Part shown: piece by piece, positions 9,202 to 17,700 of the stretch | Layout of the letters: the number at the start of each line of letters is the position of its first letter | Position numbering within the stretch: the stretch's first letter is position 1 | Source: Coprobacter fastidiosus | GTDB taxonomy: Bacteria > Bacteroidota > Bacteroidia > Bacteroidales > Coprobacteraceae | DNA length: 64,000 nucleotides | Reading direction: 5' to 3' | NCBI RefSeq assembly: GCF_030296935.1 | Contig: NZ_AP028032.1 | Coordinates: 62,001 to 126,000, forward strand | Translations under genes and position numbers: made by a program | The notes under the pieces: generated by a model | What the model was told of the DNA's origin: nothing | What the model saw: the letters and a program-made list of their open reading frames with translations, nothing else | Database searches by the model: none

Positions 9202-11016
9202 TTATTTTATAGGTGTAAATTCCCAAATGAGGGGGATCAATATGATAGATAAAATAAATATTATTAAATTGAGCGGTAGTCCTATTTTAAGGAAATCTTT
9301 GAATTTGTAACCTCCGACACTTTGTACGATCAGATTGGTCTGATATCCGATCGGAATAGAAAAACTTGCTGATGCAGCGACACAGATTGTAATAAAAAAC
9401 GGCATCGGATCTACACCTAATTCAGTGGAGAGTGATAGCGCTATCGGAAAAGTAAGTGCTGCTGCGGCATTGTTCGTGATCGTTTCGGTGCAGATGTTGG
9501 TGATAAGAAATAATGCTGCCAGTACGGCATGTGGACCATAATCTTTCACTATATCTATAATTACACCGGCGATAATATTGGCTATTCCAGAGTTTGTCAT
9601 TGCCTGACTGATTGCAAATGCCGATGCTATGGCGATCAATACATCCCAACTTACGTATTTTGTATATTTTTTTGCCGGGAATATTTTTAATGCAGTCATG
9701 GCAAATAAAGCGGCGGCAGCGAAATAGAACATATCTATTTTCATACCGTTGACTTTGGGCATATATTCCCCGATTGTCGCTCCAACAATCATAAAGATAA
9801 GAATGACCGAAGCAAGCCAACGTCGGCTTTTTTGTTGAGGAATTTCAAAATCTCCGGCATCGGATACGAGATAAAACACTTTTGAATCTCCCCATGTCGA
9901 TATGAAAGAGTCATCCGTAAGTAGAACGAGGTTGTCACCTTCTTGTAGTTTTAATTTATTCAAACCGGTAGTGATGCGTTCTCCGTTACGATTTACGGCG
10001 GTGACAATTCCTCCATAATGTCGGAAAAAGTCGAATTTACCCAATGTTTGTCCGATACCGGGGAAGCGTGGTCCTAAAACAACTTCTACCAATTTTACAG
10101 CTGATTGAATAAAGTCTTTATCTACATTTTGTAAACAAGTCAGTTTTATTCCCTCTATGCTGATAAGCGTTTTTAAGCTGGAAGATTTTCCTGCCAGAAT
10201 AATTTGGTCTGATGCCCGTAAAATAATACGTTGCTTATCAGCCGGCATGAAGCTATTGTTACGATATACTCCATAAACGCTCATTTGAGGAATTTCCTTA
10301 AAATGTCCGTGATCTATTACCGCTCCTGTCAGGAGGCTGTCTTCAGGAACGATCGCATCGAAATAATACTCTTTTATTTCTTTCCCGGTATCTCCGTTGA
10401 GATTATTTCCCGGCAGTAATTTTTTGCTGGCAATGAAAATATAGATAAGTCCCGCGATTGTTATGATAATGCCGATTTTGCTTAGTTCGAACATTTTTAG
10501 ACCTTCGTACCCTGATTCTTGCATCATCCCATGAACAACAAGATTGGTCGAAGTTCCTATTAAAGTACAGAGTCCTCCCAAAATGGTAGCGTATGAGAGG
10601 GGAATCAAAAATTTTTGCGAAGGCATATTTACAAATTCCGCCCATTTTTTAATGATCGGGGCAAAAATAACGACTACGGCTGTGTTGTTTAGAAATGCAG
10701 AGATGAAACTAATTGTCGGAAGCATCCTTAATTGAGCTTTTCTGACAGACGTCTTAGTTTGGGGCAATATTTTTTTTATCAAATAATCCAGAGCTCCGGA
10801 TCTTCTGACTCCTTCACTGACCAGAAATAAGATGGCAACCGTTATCATCCCTTGGTTGCTGAATCCGGCTACCATTTCTTTGGGAGTAATAATTCCCATG
10901 AGCATAAAACCTATAGCCACCAGCAATAATGTAAGACCGGGTCTCATTTTATCCATTGCCAGGACAATCAACATGGCTATCAGGGCGGTTAAAACAATAA
11001 TAGCATCTATACTCAT
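9202..11016 (-). CDS. SLC13/DASS-type sodium:sulfate symporter with two TrkA-C domains
   Basis: 604-residue inner-membrane transporter. About 11-12 hydrophobic segments are split by a soluble region (residues about 205-395) that holds two RCK_C (TrkA-C) folds, for example VYGVYRNNSFMPADKQRIIL and GLNKLKLQEGDNLVLLTDDS. The conserved motifs SFISAFLNNTAVVVIF and ETITNNAAAALTFPIALSL contain the SNT-like sodium- and anion-binding repeats of the DASS superfamily. This architecture is typical of bacterial sulfate permeases of the SLC13 type. Its position between cysQ and cysC (7 nt from cysC) makes sulfate the likely substrate. Confidence 0.88.
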   Translation of the reverse strand: MSIDAIIVLTALIAMLIVLAMDKMRPGLTLLLVAIGFMLMGIITPKEMVAGFSNQGMITVAILFLVSEGVRRSGALDYLIKKILPQTKTSVRKAQLRMLPTISFISAFLNNTAVVVIFAPIIKKWAEFVNMPSQKFLIPLSYATILGGLCTLIGTSTNLVVHGMMQESGYEGLKMFELSKIGIIITIAGLIYIFIASKKLLPGNNLNGDTGKEIKEYYFDAIVPEDSLLTGAVIDHGHFKEIPQMSVYGVYRNNSFMPADKQRIILRASDQIILAGKSSSLKTLISIEGIKLTCLQNVDKDFIQSAVKLVEVVLGPRFPGIGQTLGKFDFFRHYGGIVTAVNRNGERITTGLNKLKLQEGDNLVLLTDDSFISTWGDSKVFYLVSDAGDFEIPQQKSRRWLASVILIFMIVGATIGEYMPKVNGMKIDMFYFAAAALFAMTALKIFPAKKYTKYVSWDVLIAIASAFAISQAMTNSGIANIIAGVIIDIVKDYGPHAVLAALFLITNICTETITNNAAAALTFPIALSLSTELGVDPMPFFITICVAASASFSIPIGYQTNLIVQSVGGYKFKDFLKIGLPLNLIIFILSIILIPLIWEFTPIK

Positions 11017-11043
11017 TTCGATGTATTCAAAATTTATTCAGGC

Positions 11044-11847
11044 TTATTCAACTATAAACCAGGGATTAAGTAAATTATCTTTATTATAGGAGATTGGTGT
11101 TTGCCGGTCTGTATGGTATATTTCTTTCCCTGCTGCACGAGCTATTGCATGTCCGGCAGCCGTGTCCCATTCCATTGTCGGGGCAAAACGCGGGTAAATA
11201 TCAGCATTACCTTCACTTACGAGGCAGATTTTTATAGAGCTTCCTATTGAAGTTGTTACTAAATCTGGGTGTTTTTGTTGTAAGTCTGCAATAAAAGAAG
11301 CTGTTTCAGGACTCAAGTGTGAACGGGACGCTACAACTGTGAATGGACGTTTTTCTCTTTTAATCGGTAATTGAATAGCAAATTGTCTTAAATTTTCGGC
11401 AGACAAATTTTCAGGTTTTGCATCAATATTTTCGATTTTATATGCTCCGTATCCGGTCAGACCGTAATAAAGAGTTCTTTTTACAGGAACATAAATTACA
11501 CCCAATTCAGGGACTCCGTTTATTACAAGGGCTATGTTGACGGTAAATTCTCCGTTACGTTTAATAAATTCTTTAGTTCCGTCTAAAGGATCTACTATCC
11601 ATAATTTTTCCCATGATTCGCGAATAGAATAGTCAATACTTTTTCCTTCTTCACTTAATACCGGATAAGGAGTTTGATTCAGAAAAGATAAAATTATTTC
11701 ATTTGATTTTTTATCGGCTATCGTGAGAGGAGAATTATCTGCTTTTTGTTCGATCTTGAAATCTGCGTTCGGATCGGAATATATTTTAATAATCTCTGAG
11801 CCTGCTTCAATGGCAGCACGGATAGCAGTATTTAATTCATTTTGCAT
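11044..11847 (-). CDS. cysQ: 3'(2'),5'-bisphosphate nucleotidase CysQ
   Basis: Hydrolyses PAP (adenosine 3',5'-bisphosphate), the inhibitory by-product of PAPS-using enzymes, to AMP. The inositol-monophosphatase-fold metal motifs are complete: SPLTIADKKSN, PVLSEEGK, WIVDPLDGTKEFIKRNGEFT and EWDTAAGHAIARAAG. I place the start at the ATG at 11847 (MQNELNTAIRAAIEAGSEII), giving 267 residues; an upstream ATG at 11865 would add six. It is the first gene of the sulfonation operon, a sensible partner because sulfotransferases release PAP. Confidence 0.95.
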   Translation of the reverse strand: MQNELNTAIRAAIEAGSEIIKIYSDPNADFKIEQKADNSPLTIADKKSNEIILSFLNQTPYPVLSEEGKSIDYSIRESWEKLWIVDPLDGTKEFIKRNGEFTVNIALVINGVPELGVIYVPVKRTLYYGLTGYGAYKIENIDAKPENLSAENLRQFAIQLPIKREKRPFTVVASRSHLSPETASFIADLQQKHPDLVTTSIGSSIKICLVSEGNADIYPRFAPTMEWDTAAGHAIARAAGKEIYHTDRQTPISYNKDNLLNPWFIVE

Positions 11848-11902
11848 ATTTTCGGATAAAAACAAGGTATAAGCAAATGCTTGATTCCCTAAAATGAAGT
11901 TA

Positions 11903-11910
11903 CAAAGATA
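11903..11910 (-). promoter_or_regulatory. Possible -7 box of the cysQ-sulfotransferase operon
   Basis: Read on the minus strand the bases are TATCTTTG, an exact TAnnTTTG match 56 nt upstream of the cysQ start. No TTTG box lies at the right distance upstream, so the call rests on one box only. Confidence 0.3.
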
Positions 11911-12096
11911 ATAAAAACTTTATTATATACTGTGAGAAATTTGATAATGAGTAAAAGTTTGGTAGCGATTTTGTTGGAATAGGAATAAATATATTTTCGG
12001 GAAAAACGTAAAAATGACCTGATAATATTTCTTTATTGTAAATATATTTTTTTCTTTTAGTTGATTGAAAATAGTATACATTTATGATATAATCCA

Positions 12097-12104
12097 TATA
12101 TTTG
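12097..12104 (+). promoter_or_regulatory. Possible -7 box for the DUF2007 gene
   Basis: TATATTTG fits TAnnTTTG and ends 22 nt before the start codon at 12127. No convincing upstream TTTG box is seen. Confidence 0.3.
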
Positions 12105-12126
12105 ATTCAAAATAAATTATTATATC

Positions 12127-12576
12127 ATGGCAGGTGATAATATAGTGGTCTTTATGACTTTCGGTGATTTGACGGAAGCATATCTTGTTAAAGGTATATT
12201 AGATGATAATGCAATTCCGTCTTTTATATCGGATGAGAATGTTTTGTCGGTTTATCCTTTATATAATCAAGGACTAGGAGGAATAAAATTGTCTGTGTTT
12301 GAGAGAGATCTTGAGAGTGCGATAAGATTAGTTAAAGAGCAACAAGAAGCTTCTTTTATTCCTGAAGATCAAAAAGGTGTGAATAGTTTGGTGGATGACG
12401 GGCCTGTATGCCCTGTTTGTGGCTCACGAAATGTTGCTTATGGAGCTTCTGTCCAACATAAATATAATTGGTTGACTATATTTATATCCATATTCCTTCA
12501 GGTATATCCGTTTGCAATCCGTAAGAGGTTTCATTGCTTTGATTGTGGAACAGATTTTAAATATAGGAAGAATTAA
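12127..12576 (+). CDS. DUF2007-domain protein with C-terminal zinc ribbon and hydrophobic segment
   Basis: 149 residues. The N-terminal about 70 residues (VVFMTFGDLTEAYLVKGILD and IKLSVFERDLESAIRLVKEQ) match the pattern of DUF2007, a small alpha-beta domain suggested to bind ligands or signal. The C-terminal part has two cysteine pairs, CPVCGSRN and HCFDCGTDF, forming a zinc ribbon. Between them lies a short hydrophobic stretch (WLTIFISIFLQVYPFAI) that may insert in the membrane. The family is common in Bacteroidetes without a defined role. It is divergent from the cys operon and appears monocistronic. Confidence 0.75.
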   Translation: MAGDNIVVFMTFGDLTEAYLVKGILDDNAIPSFISDENVLSVYPLYNQGLGGIKLSVFERDLESAIRLVKEQQEASFIPEDQKGVNSLVDDGPVCPVCGSRNVAYGASVQHKYNWLTIFISIFLQVYPFAIRKRFHCFDCGTDFKYRKN

Positions 12577-12658
12577 ATATCTGTCAAAAAGCCATTTTTT
12601 TACGATATATTAGGACTTGCTGATTATCTTTGTAAAGATTTTAGAGTGGTTTCTCTTT

Positions 12659-13477
12659 ATGAAAAAAGGAATAAGTAAATTAATAATCTGTTTAATTTTA
12701 TTTTGTATGGGTTGTACGTCTGTAAACAAAGAACATGTTTATGTATTGATTGAAACTGAATTGGGCGATATTAAGGTCAAACTATATAATGAAACGCCTC
12801 TTCATAGAGATAATTTTGTCAAATTGGTAAAAGAAGGCTATTATGACGGCCTTTTGTTTCATCGGGTTATAAAAGATTTTATGATACAGGGCGGAGATCC
12901 TGACTCTAAAGGAGCTGTTGCTGATAGAACATTGGGGAGCGGAGGACCGGGATATACTCTTCCTGCAGAAATCGTGTATCCTTTATACTTCCATAAAAAA
13001 GGAGTTTTGGCTGCGGCTCGTCAGGGAGATGAAGTGAATCCGAAAAAAGAGTCTTCCGGATCTCAGTTTTATATAGTTACCGGAAACGTATATTCTGAAG
13101 GGAAATTGAAAAGTTTGGAACAGCAGCTCACTCAAATGAAAGAACGGAATATCTTTAATCGTTTGGTGGGAGAGCATAGGTCGGAAATTATGCAGTTGCG
13201 TAAAAATCGTGATCAAGAAGGGTTGATGGCTTTGCAAGATACTCTTATTGCTCGGACTTATGAAATTTTGATGGAGGAAGGTCCGGTAATGTTCACTCCG
13301 GAGCAAAAAACGGCATATACATCGGTGGGCGGTGCTCCTCATTTGGACGGTGAATATACTGTATTCGGTGAAGTCGTCGAGGGGCTGGATATTGTTGATA
13401 AAATACAATTGGTGACTACCGGTAAAGCTGATCGCCCGAAAAAAGATATTTCAATGCGAATGAAAATTATAGAATAG
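12659..13477 (+). CDS. Lipoprotein peptidyl-prolyl cis-trans isomerase (cyclophilin type)
   Basis: 272 residues from the ATG at 12659; a TTG-started frame further upstream would spoil the signal. The signal peptide ends in a lipobox at LFCMGCTS, so the mature enzyme should be anchored on the periplasmic side or outer membrane. The cyclophilin domain is clear: VLIETELGDIKVKLYNETPL, GLLFHRVIKDFMIQGGDPDS, SSGSQFYIVTG and GGAPHLDGEYTVFGEVVEGL. Compared with minimal cyclophilins it carries an insert of about 60-70 residues after YIVTG (LKSLEQQLTQMKERNIFNRL and on), often seen in Bacteroidetes homologues. Its stop codon overlaps the GTG start of the M16 peptidase gene by one base, suggesting coupled translation. 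Confidence 0.92.
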   Translation: MKKGISKLIICLILFCMGCTSVNKEHVYVLIETELGDIKVKLYNETPLHRDNFVKLVKEGYYDGLLFHRVIKDFMIQGGDPDSKGAVADRTLGSGGPGYTLPAEIVYPLYFHKKGVLAAARQGDEVNPKKESSGSQFYIVTGNVYSEGKLKSLEQQLTQMKERNIFNRLVGEHRSEIMQLRKNRDQEGLMALQDTLIARTYEILMEEGPVMFTPEQKTAYTSVGGAPHLDGEYTVFGEVVEGLDIVDKIQLVTTGKADRPKKDISMRMKIIE

Positions 13478-14724
13478 TGATTCGGATTAATAGATATTGT
13501 CTGTCAAATGGATTGCGTTTAATTCACCATCAGGATAAAGAAACTCAGATGGTGGCATTAAACCTTTTGTATGATGTCGGGTCTAAGGATGAAAATCCGG
13601 ATTGTACAGGATTTGCTCATTTGTTTGAGCATCTGATGTTCGGTGGGTCTGTTAATATTCCCGATTTCGATACTCCGTTGCAAAAAGCCGGTGGTGAGAA
13701 TAATGCGTGGACAAGTAATGATATAACGAATTATTATTCGGTAGTTCCGCGTCAGAATGTAGAAACAGCTTTTTGGCTGGAGTCGGATCGTATGTTGGGG
13801 CTTGATTTTTCGGAAAAAAGTCTGTCCGTACAGAAGCAAGTCGTAATCGAAGAATTTAAGCAGCGTAACCTGAATCAGCCGTACGGTGATATTCCGTTAT
13901 TGATAAGGCCATTGGCATATAAAGTGCATCCGTACAGGTGGCCTACGATAGGGAAACGGGTTGAGCATATCGAACAGGTAAAACTGGAAGATGTGAAGTC
14001 GTTCTTTTATAAACATTATGCTCCGAATAATGCCATTTTGGCAGTTACGGGAAACATCTCTTTTGAAGAAGCTGTTGAACTTACCGAAAAATGGTTTGGC
14101 ACGATAGAGCGAAGAGATATAGAGCCTCGGAATTTACCGGCAGAGCCTGTTCAGAAGTCTGCACGGTTTCAGGAAGTTTCACGTTCTGTACCGTTAGATT
14201 CGATTACTAAGGTGTATCACATGTGCCGGAGAATGGATAAAGCATATCATTGCTTTGACTTGTTATCCGACATACTATCCAATGGACGATCTTCCCGGTT
14301 GTTTCAACGGCTTGTTATGGATCGGAAACTGTTTGCCGATATAGATGCCAGTATTACAGGTGATATAGATGCCGGATTGTTTATGATCAAGGGAAAAGTC
14401 AATAAAGGAATTTCTTTAGAGGAGGCAGATCGTGCTATTGTTGAAGAGTTGCGTAGATTGGGAGAGAATGAGGTGTCGGCGTATGAATTGCAAAAAGTAG
14501 TCAATAAATTTGAGTCAAACGATCTGTTTTCCAATATTAATTACTTGAATAAAGCAACTAATTTAGCCTATTACGAATTATTGGATAAAGCCGAAAATAT
14601 CGATAGTGAAATAGAAAAATATAAAGGTATCACTTCCCGTATGCTGAAAGAAGTAGCAGAAAGAGCATTTGTTGAGGAGAATAGTTCTACTCTATATTAT
14701 CGTGCAGACGGAGACTTATCATAA
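13477..14724 (+). CDS. M16-family zinc peptidase (processing-peptidase type)
   Basis: 415-residue pitrilysin-family metallopeptidase with a single pair of M16 half-domains. The inverted zinc motif HLFEH is at residues 48-52, and the downstream Glu ligand lies in VQKQVVIEEFKQRNLNQPYG. VIRINRYCLSNGLRLIHHQD is a typical N-terminus for this family. No signal peptide is evident, so a cytosolic location is likely. It starts with GTG at 13477, inside the stop region (TAGTG) of the cyclophilin gene, and no nearby ATG offers a better start. Homologues of this length occur next to cyclophilin genes in Bacteroidales; the substrate is unknown. Confidence 0.9.
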   Translation: MIRINRYCLSNGLRLIHHQDKETQMVALNLLYDVGSKDENPDCTGFAHLFEHLMFGGSVNIPDFDTPLQKAGGENNAWTSNDITNYYSVVPRQNVETAFWLESDRMLGLDFSEKSLSVQKQVVIEEFKQRNLNQPYGDIPLLIRPLAYKVHPYRWPTIGKRVEHIEQVKLEDVKSFFYKHYAPNNAILAVTGNISFEEAVELTEKWFGTIERRDIEPRNLPAEPVQKSARFQEVSRSVPLDSITKVYHMCRRMDKAYHCFDLLSDILSNGRSSRLFQRLVMDRKLFADIDASITGDIDAGLFMIKGKVNKGISLEEADRAIVEELRRLGENEVSAYELQKVVNKFESNDLFSNINYLNKATNLAYYELLDKAENIDSEIEKYKGITSRMLKEVAERAFVEENSSTLYYRADGDLS

Positions 14725-14862
14725 ACCGTTTTTGCATATATAGTAGAATTGATAAAATCCATTTTGTGATTTTAGAGTAGTTAGATTAATATAAGAAAGA
14801 CAATCAATACAGGTAGAAACGGGGCTGTAGAGATTTTGCCCGATAACCTTTATTGTGAATAA

Positions 14863-15648
14863 ATGGGGGAATATATGCGATTTAAGTTGATACTTACAGT
14901 AAATTCAGAACATTCTGGAAATGTACTTCCGGTGAGTTACCAATATGAATTATCTTCTTGCATTCATCGAATATTGACTGATAATAAAGAACTGTATGAA
15001 CAGTGGTTGAGGATGAATGGGTTCTTACCGGAAATGAGTGTGAAATATAGGTTATTATCTATCTCAAATTTTTATATTCCTAAAATAAAAGTCGAAACCG
15101 ATCGTCTTTTTATTCTTTCGAAAAGAGTACAATTATGGATTTCTTGTTTGCCGGAGCGTGGTACTGAAGATTTTATAAAAGCGCTTTTTGCAGGAAAAAT
15201 TTTGTTGATAGGAGATCGTCATACTCAAGTAGAATTGCAAGTGGATGACATAATAAAAACAGATATGGATTCTTATCCTGAGACGTTGAGCTATCTTTCA
15301 TTATCTCCTATTGTATTTGTGCATGTTCGTCCTAATAGAAGTATAGAATATGTGAGTCCCTCTACTCCGGGATATGGAGAGATATTATTGGATCATATTC
15401 TGGAAAAGTATCGTCATTTTTATGGGAAAGATTTTTCTGGCGATATGAATTTTAATTTTGAGCTCTTATCTGAACCTAAGCGAAAAGGTATATTTATAAA
15501 ACGTTTTACAAAAGAAGAATCGAAGATTATCGGTTATATGTATAAATTTAAGCTGACATTGCATCCTGTTTTGCATCAGTTGATTCATAATACCGGATTG
15601 GGAGATAAAGTCAATTTGGGATTTGGTTGTATTGAAATTTTAGAATGA
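14863..15648 (+). CDS. cas6: CRISPR-associated endoribonuclease Cas6, solitary
   Basis: 261 residues from 14863, or 257 if the second ATG at 14875 (MRFKLILTV, the usual Cas6 beginning) is used. The N-terminal ferredoxin-like fold carries LPVSYQYELSSCIHRIL, in which His35 sits where the catalytic histidine of Cas6 enzymes is found. The C-terminal hallmark is the glycine-rich loop NTGLGDKVNLGFGCIEIL. Cas6 cuts CRISPR precursor RNA within repeats. No other cas gene and no repeat-spacer array is visible anywhere in the window. The flanking genes (M16 peptidase and DUF349 protein) are ordinary housekeeping types, so this is an orphan that may act on an array elsewhere or be a relic. The frame is intact. 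Confidence 0.87.
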   Translation: MGEYMRFKLILTVNSEHSGNVLPVSYQYELSSCIHRILTDNKELYEQWLRMNGFLPEMSVKYRLLSISNFYIPKIKVETDRLFILSKRVQLWISCLPERGTEDFIKALFAGKILLIGDRHTQVELQVDDIIKTDMDSYPETLSYLSLSPIVFVHVRPNRSIEYVSPSTPGYGEILLDHILEKYRHFYGKDFSGDMNFNFELLSEPKRKGIFIKRFTKEESKIIGYMYKFKLTLHPVLHQLIHNTGLGDKVNLGFGCIEILE

Positions 15649-15775
15649 TTTGCATCTTTGTTTCCGAAAAAAAGAAATCTTTGAAAAAAGTGAAGCTTTT
15701 TATATGATTTGACAAAATAATTTTTTTATTTTGTCTCTCTAAAGTAATTAGCTTTTTTTCTTAAAGAATTTGAAT

Positions 15776-17596
15776 ATGATGGACCTTCATGAAGCTCCTT
15801 TGTTGGAGAAGTCTGCTCAGGCAGAGGAGAACATTACCACGGAAAATGTTTCTTTACCAGAAACTGCCAAAGAAAATAAATTGGTTGAAAATAAACTATC
15901 GCGAGAAGAAATAGTAGCGAGAGTCAAAGAACTTGTAGATCAACCTGTCGAGTCTGTAAAAGACGAGATAGATTCGTTGAAACAAAATTACTATAAGCTT
16001 CGTAAAAATGAAGTAGAGGAAGCTCGTCGGAAGTTTGAAGAAGAGACTGGTGACACATCAGGATTTACTCCTGAGCCTGATGAGTGTGAAGAGACATTGA
16101 AAGGCTTGTTGAATGTGTTTAAAGAAAAAAAGGCAAAACTGCTTGAGCAACAAGAAAAAGTGAAAGAAGAAAATCTTCTGCGTAAAAAATCTATTCTTGA
16201 AGAAATAAAGAAAATTACCGAAGATTCTGATAATATCAATAAGCATTATAATGATTTTCAACAATTACAACAGGCATTCAAAGAAATTACGGATGTTCCG
16301 GCTTCTGCTGTTAATGAATTATGGAAAAATTATCAATTATATGTCGAGCACTTTTATGATTTATTAAAAATCAACAAAGAGTTGCGAGATTATGACTTCA
16401 AAAAAAATCTTGATCTGAAATTGGCAATTTGTGAGTCGGCCGAAGCATTAGCTAAAAATGATGATGTTGTGGCTGCTTTTAAGTCTTTACAAACTTTGCA
16501 TGACGAGTGGAGAGCTATAGGACCGGTAGCAAAAGAGTTGCGTGAAGATTTGTGGAATCGGTTCAAGGCGGCTTCTACAGTAATTAATAAGGCTCATCAG
16601 CAGCATTTTGAAATTTTGAAGGCTGACGAGCAAAAAAATGAAGCGGCGAAAATTGCGATATGTGAGGAAATTGAAGCTATCGATATGACTGCGTTGAAAT
16701 CGTTTAGTGCTTGGGATGAAAAAACAAAAGATATTATAGCATTGCAAGAACGATGGAAAGGTATAGGTTTCGCTTCCCGTAAGGTGAATAATGCTTTATT
16801 CGAACGTTTCCGTAAAACATGTGATGAGTTCTTTAAACAAAAGGCGGAGTATTTCAAACGAGTGAAAGACGAGATGTCTCTCAACCTTGAGAAAAAGAAA
16901 GCTTTGTGCGAAAAGGCTGAAGCTCTGAAAGACAGTACTGATTGGAAAAATACAACCGATCAGATGATAGCTATTCAGAAAGAATGGAAAACTATAGGTC
17001 CGGTTGCAAAAAAATATTCGGATGCTGTATGGACTCGTTTTATTGCGGCTTGCGACTATTTCTTTGAACAAAAAAATAAGCAGACAGCTTCTGTACGTCA
17101 AGTTGAACAGGAAAATCTTCTGTTGAAAAAAGCTGTCATTGAAAAACTAAATGCTCTTGACGAAGCAATGGCTCCGAGCGAAGCGGTTGCTTTGGTAAAG
17201 ACTTTGATGGCCGAATGGAATCAGATAGGACATGTCCCTTTCAAAGAGAAAGACAAAATTTATAAGAGTTATCAGGCTGCATTGGATAAGCATTTTAAAC
17301 GTTTGAACATGAATGAAACCAAGAATCGTTTAAATTCCTTTACTTCTGCTGTCCAACAAATGGCGTCTTCTGACCAAGCTCAAAATAAATTATATCGGGA
17401 AAGAGAACGATTGATGCGTTCGTATGAACATGTTAAAGCGGAGTTGCAGACGTACGAAAATAATATGGGCTTTTTAAATATCTCTTCGAAAAGTGGAGGA
17501 GGTATGCTCAAGGAAATGGAACGGAAGATGCAAAAATTAAAAGATGAAATGCAGCTGATTGCCCAAAAAATCGAATTGATCGACGAGAATCTGTAA
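15776..17596 (+). CDS. DUF349 repeat, coiled-coil protein
   Basis: 606 residues from the ATG at 15776. After an acidic, low-complexity N-terminus there are several tandem DUF349 units of about 70 residues, each with a tryptophan/glycine signature: LHDEWRAIGPVAKELREDLW, LQERWKGIGFASRKVNNALF, IQKEWKTIGPVAKKYSDAVW and MAEWNQIGHVPFKEKDKIYK. The rest is charged coiled coil, ending in a leucine/methionine-rich helix. There is no signal peptide, so it should be cytosolic. DUF349 proteins are widespread in Bacteroidetes; their biochemical role is not established. Confidence 0.9.
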   Translation: MMDLHEAPLLEKSAQAEENITTENVSLPETAKENKLVENKLSREEIVARVKELVDQPVESVKDEIDSLKQNYYKLRKNEVEEARRKFEEETGDTSGFTPEPDECEETLKGLLNVFKEKKAKLLEQQEKVKEENLLRKKSILEEIKKITEDSDNINKHYNDFQQLQQAFKEITDVPASAVNELWKNYQLYVEHFYDLLKINKELRDYDFKKNLDLKLAICESAEALAKNDDVVAAFKSLQTLHDEWRAIGPVAKELREDLWNRFKAASTVINKAHQQHFEILKADEQKNEAAKIAICEEIEAIDMTALKSFSAWDEKTKDIIALQERWKGIGFASRKVNNALFERFRKTCDEFFKQKAEYFKRVKDEMSLNLEKKKALCEKAEALKDSTDWKNTTDQMIAIQKEWKTIGPVAKKYSDAVWTRFIAACDYFFEQKNKQTASVRQVEQENLLLKKAVIEKLNALDEAMAPSEAVALVKTLMAEWNQIGHVPFKEKDKIYKSYQAALDKHFKRLNMNETKNRLNSFTSAVQQMASSDQAQNKLYRERERLMRSYEHVKAELQTYENNMGFLNISSKSGGGMLKEMERKMQKLKDEMQLIAQKIELIDENL

Positions 17597-17614
17597 AATA
17601 AGTAAAGCTTTGTA

Positions 17615-17653
17615 CGGCTCGTAACAGACTGAGGTTTGTTACGGGCTGTTTTA
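17615..17653 (+). terminator. Probable terminator after the DUF349 gene
   Basis: GCTCGTAACA (17617-17626) pairs with TGTTACGGGC (17637-17646) with one G-T wobble, followed by a short T run. Confidence 0.55.
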
Positions 17654-17700
17654 TCGATAATCACATAGATGCTTCTATTGTGAAATAAGTGTTTGATAAT

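Noticed and set aside
10403-10645. Minus-strand frame within the SLC13 gene
   Set aside because: Same-strand shadow in another register, without start context or similarity.
14725-15775. CRISPR array near cas6
   Set aside because: Both flanks of cas6 (about 140 and 125 nt) were read for direct repeats; none of 25-40 nt with regular spacing is present.
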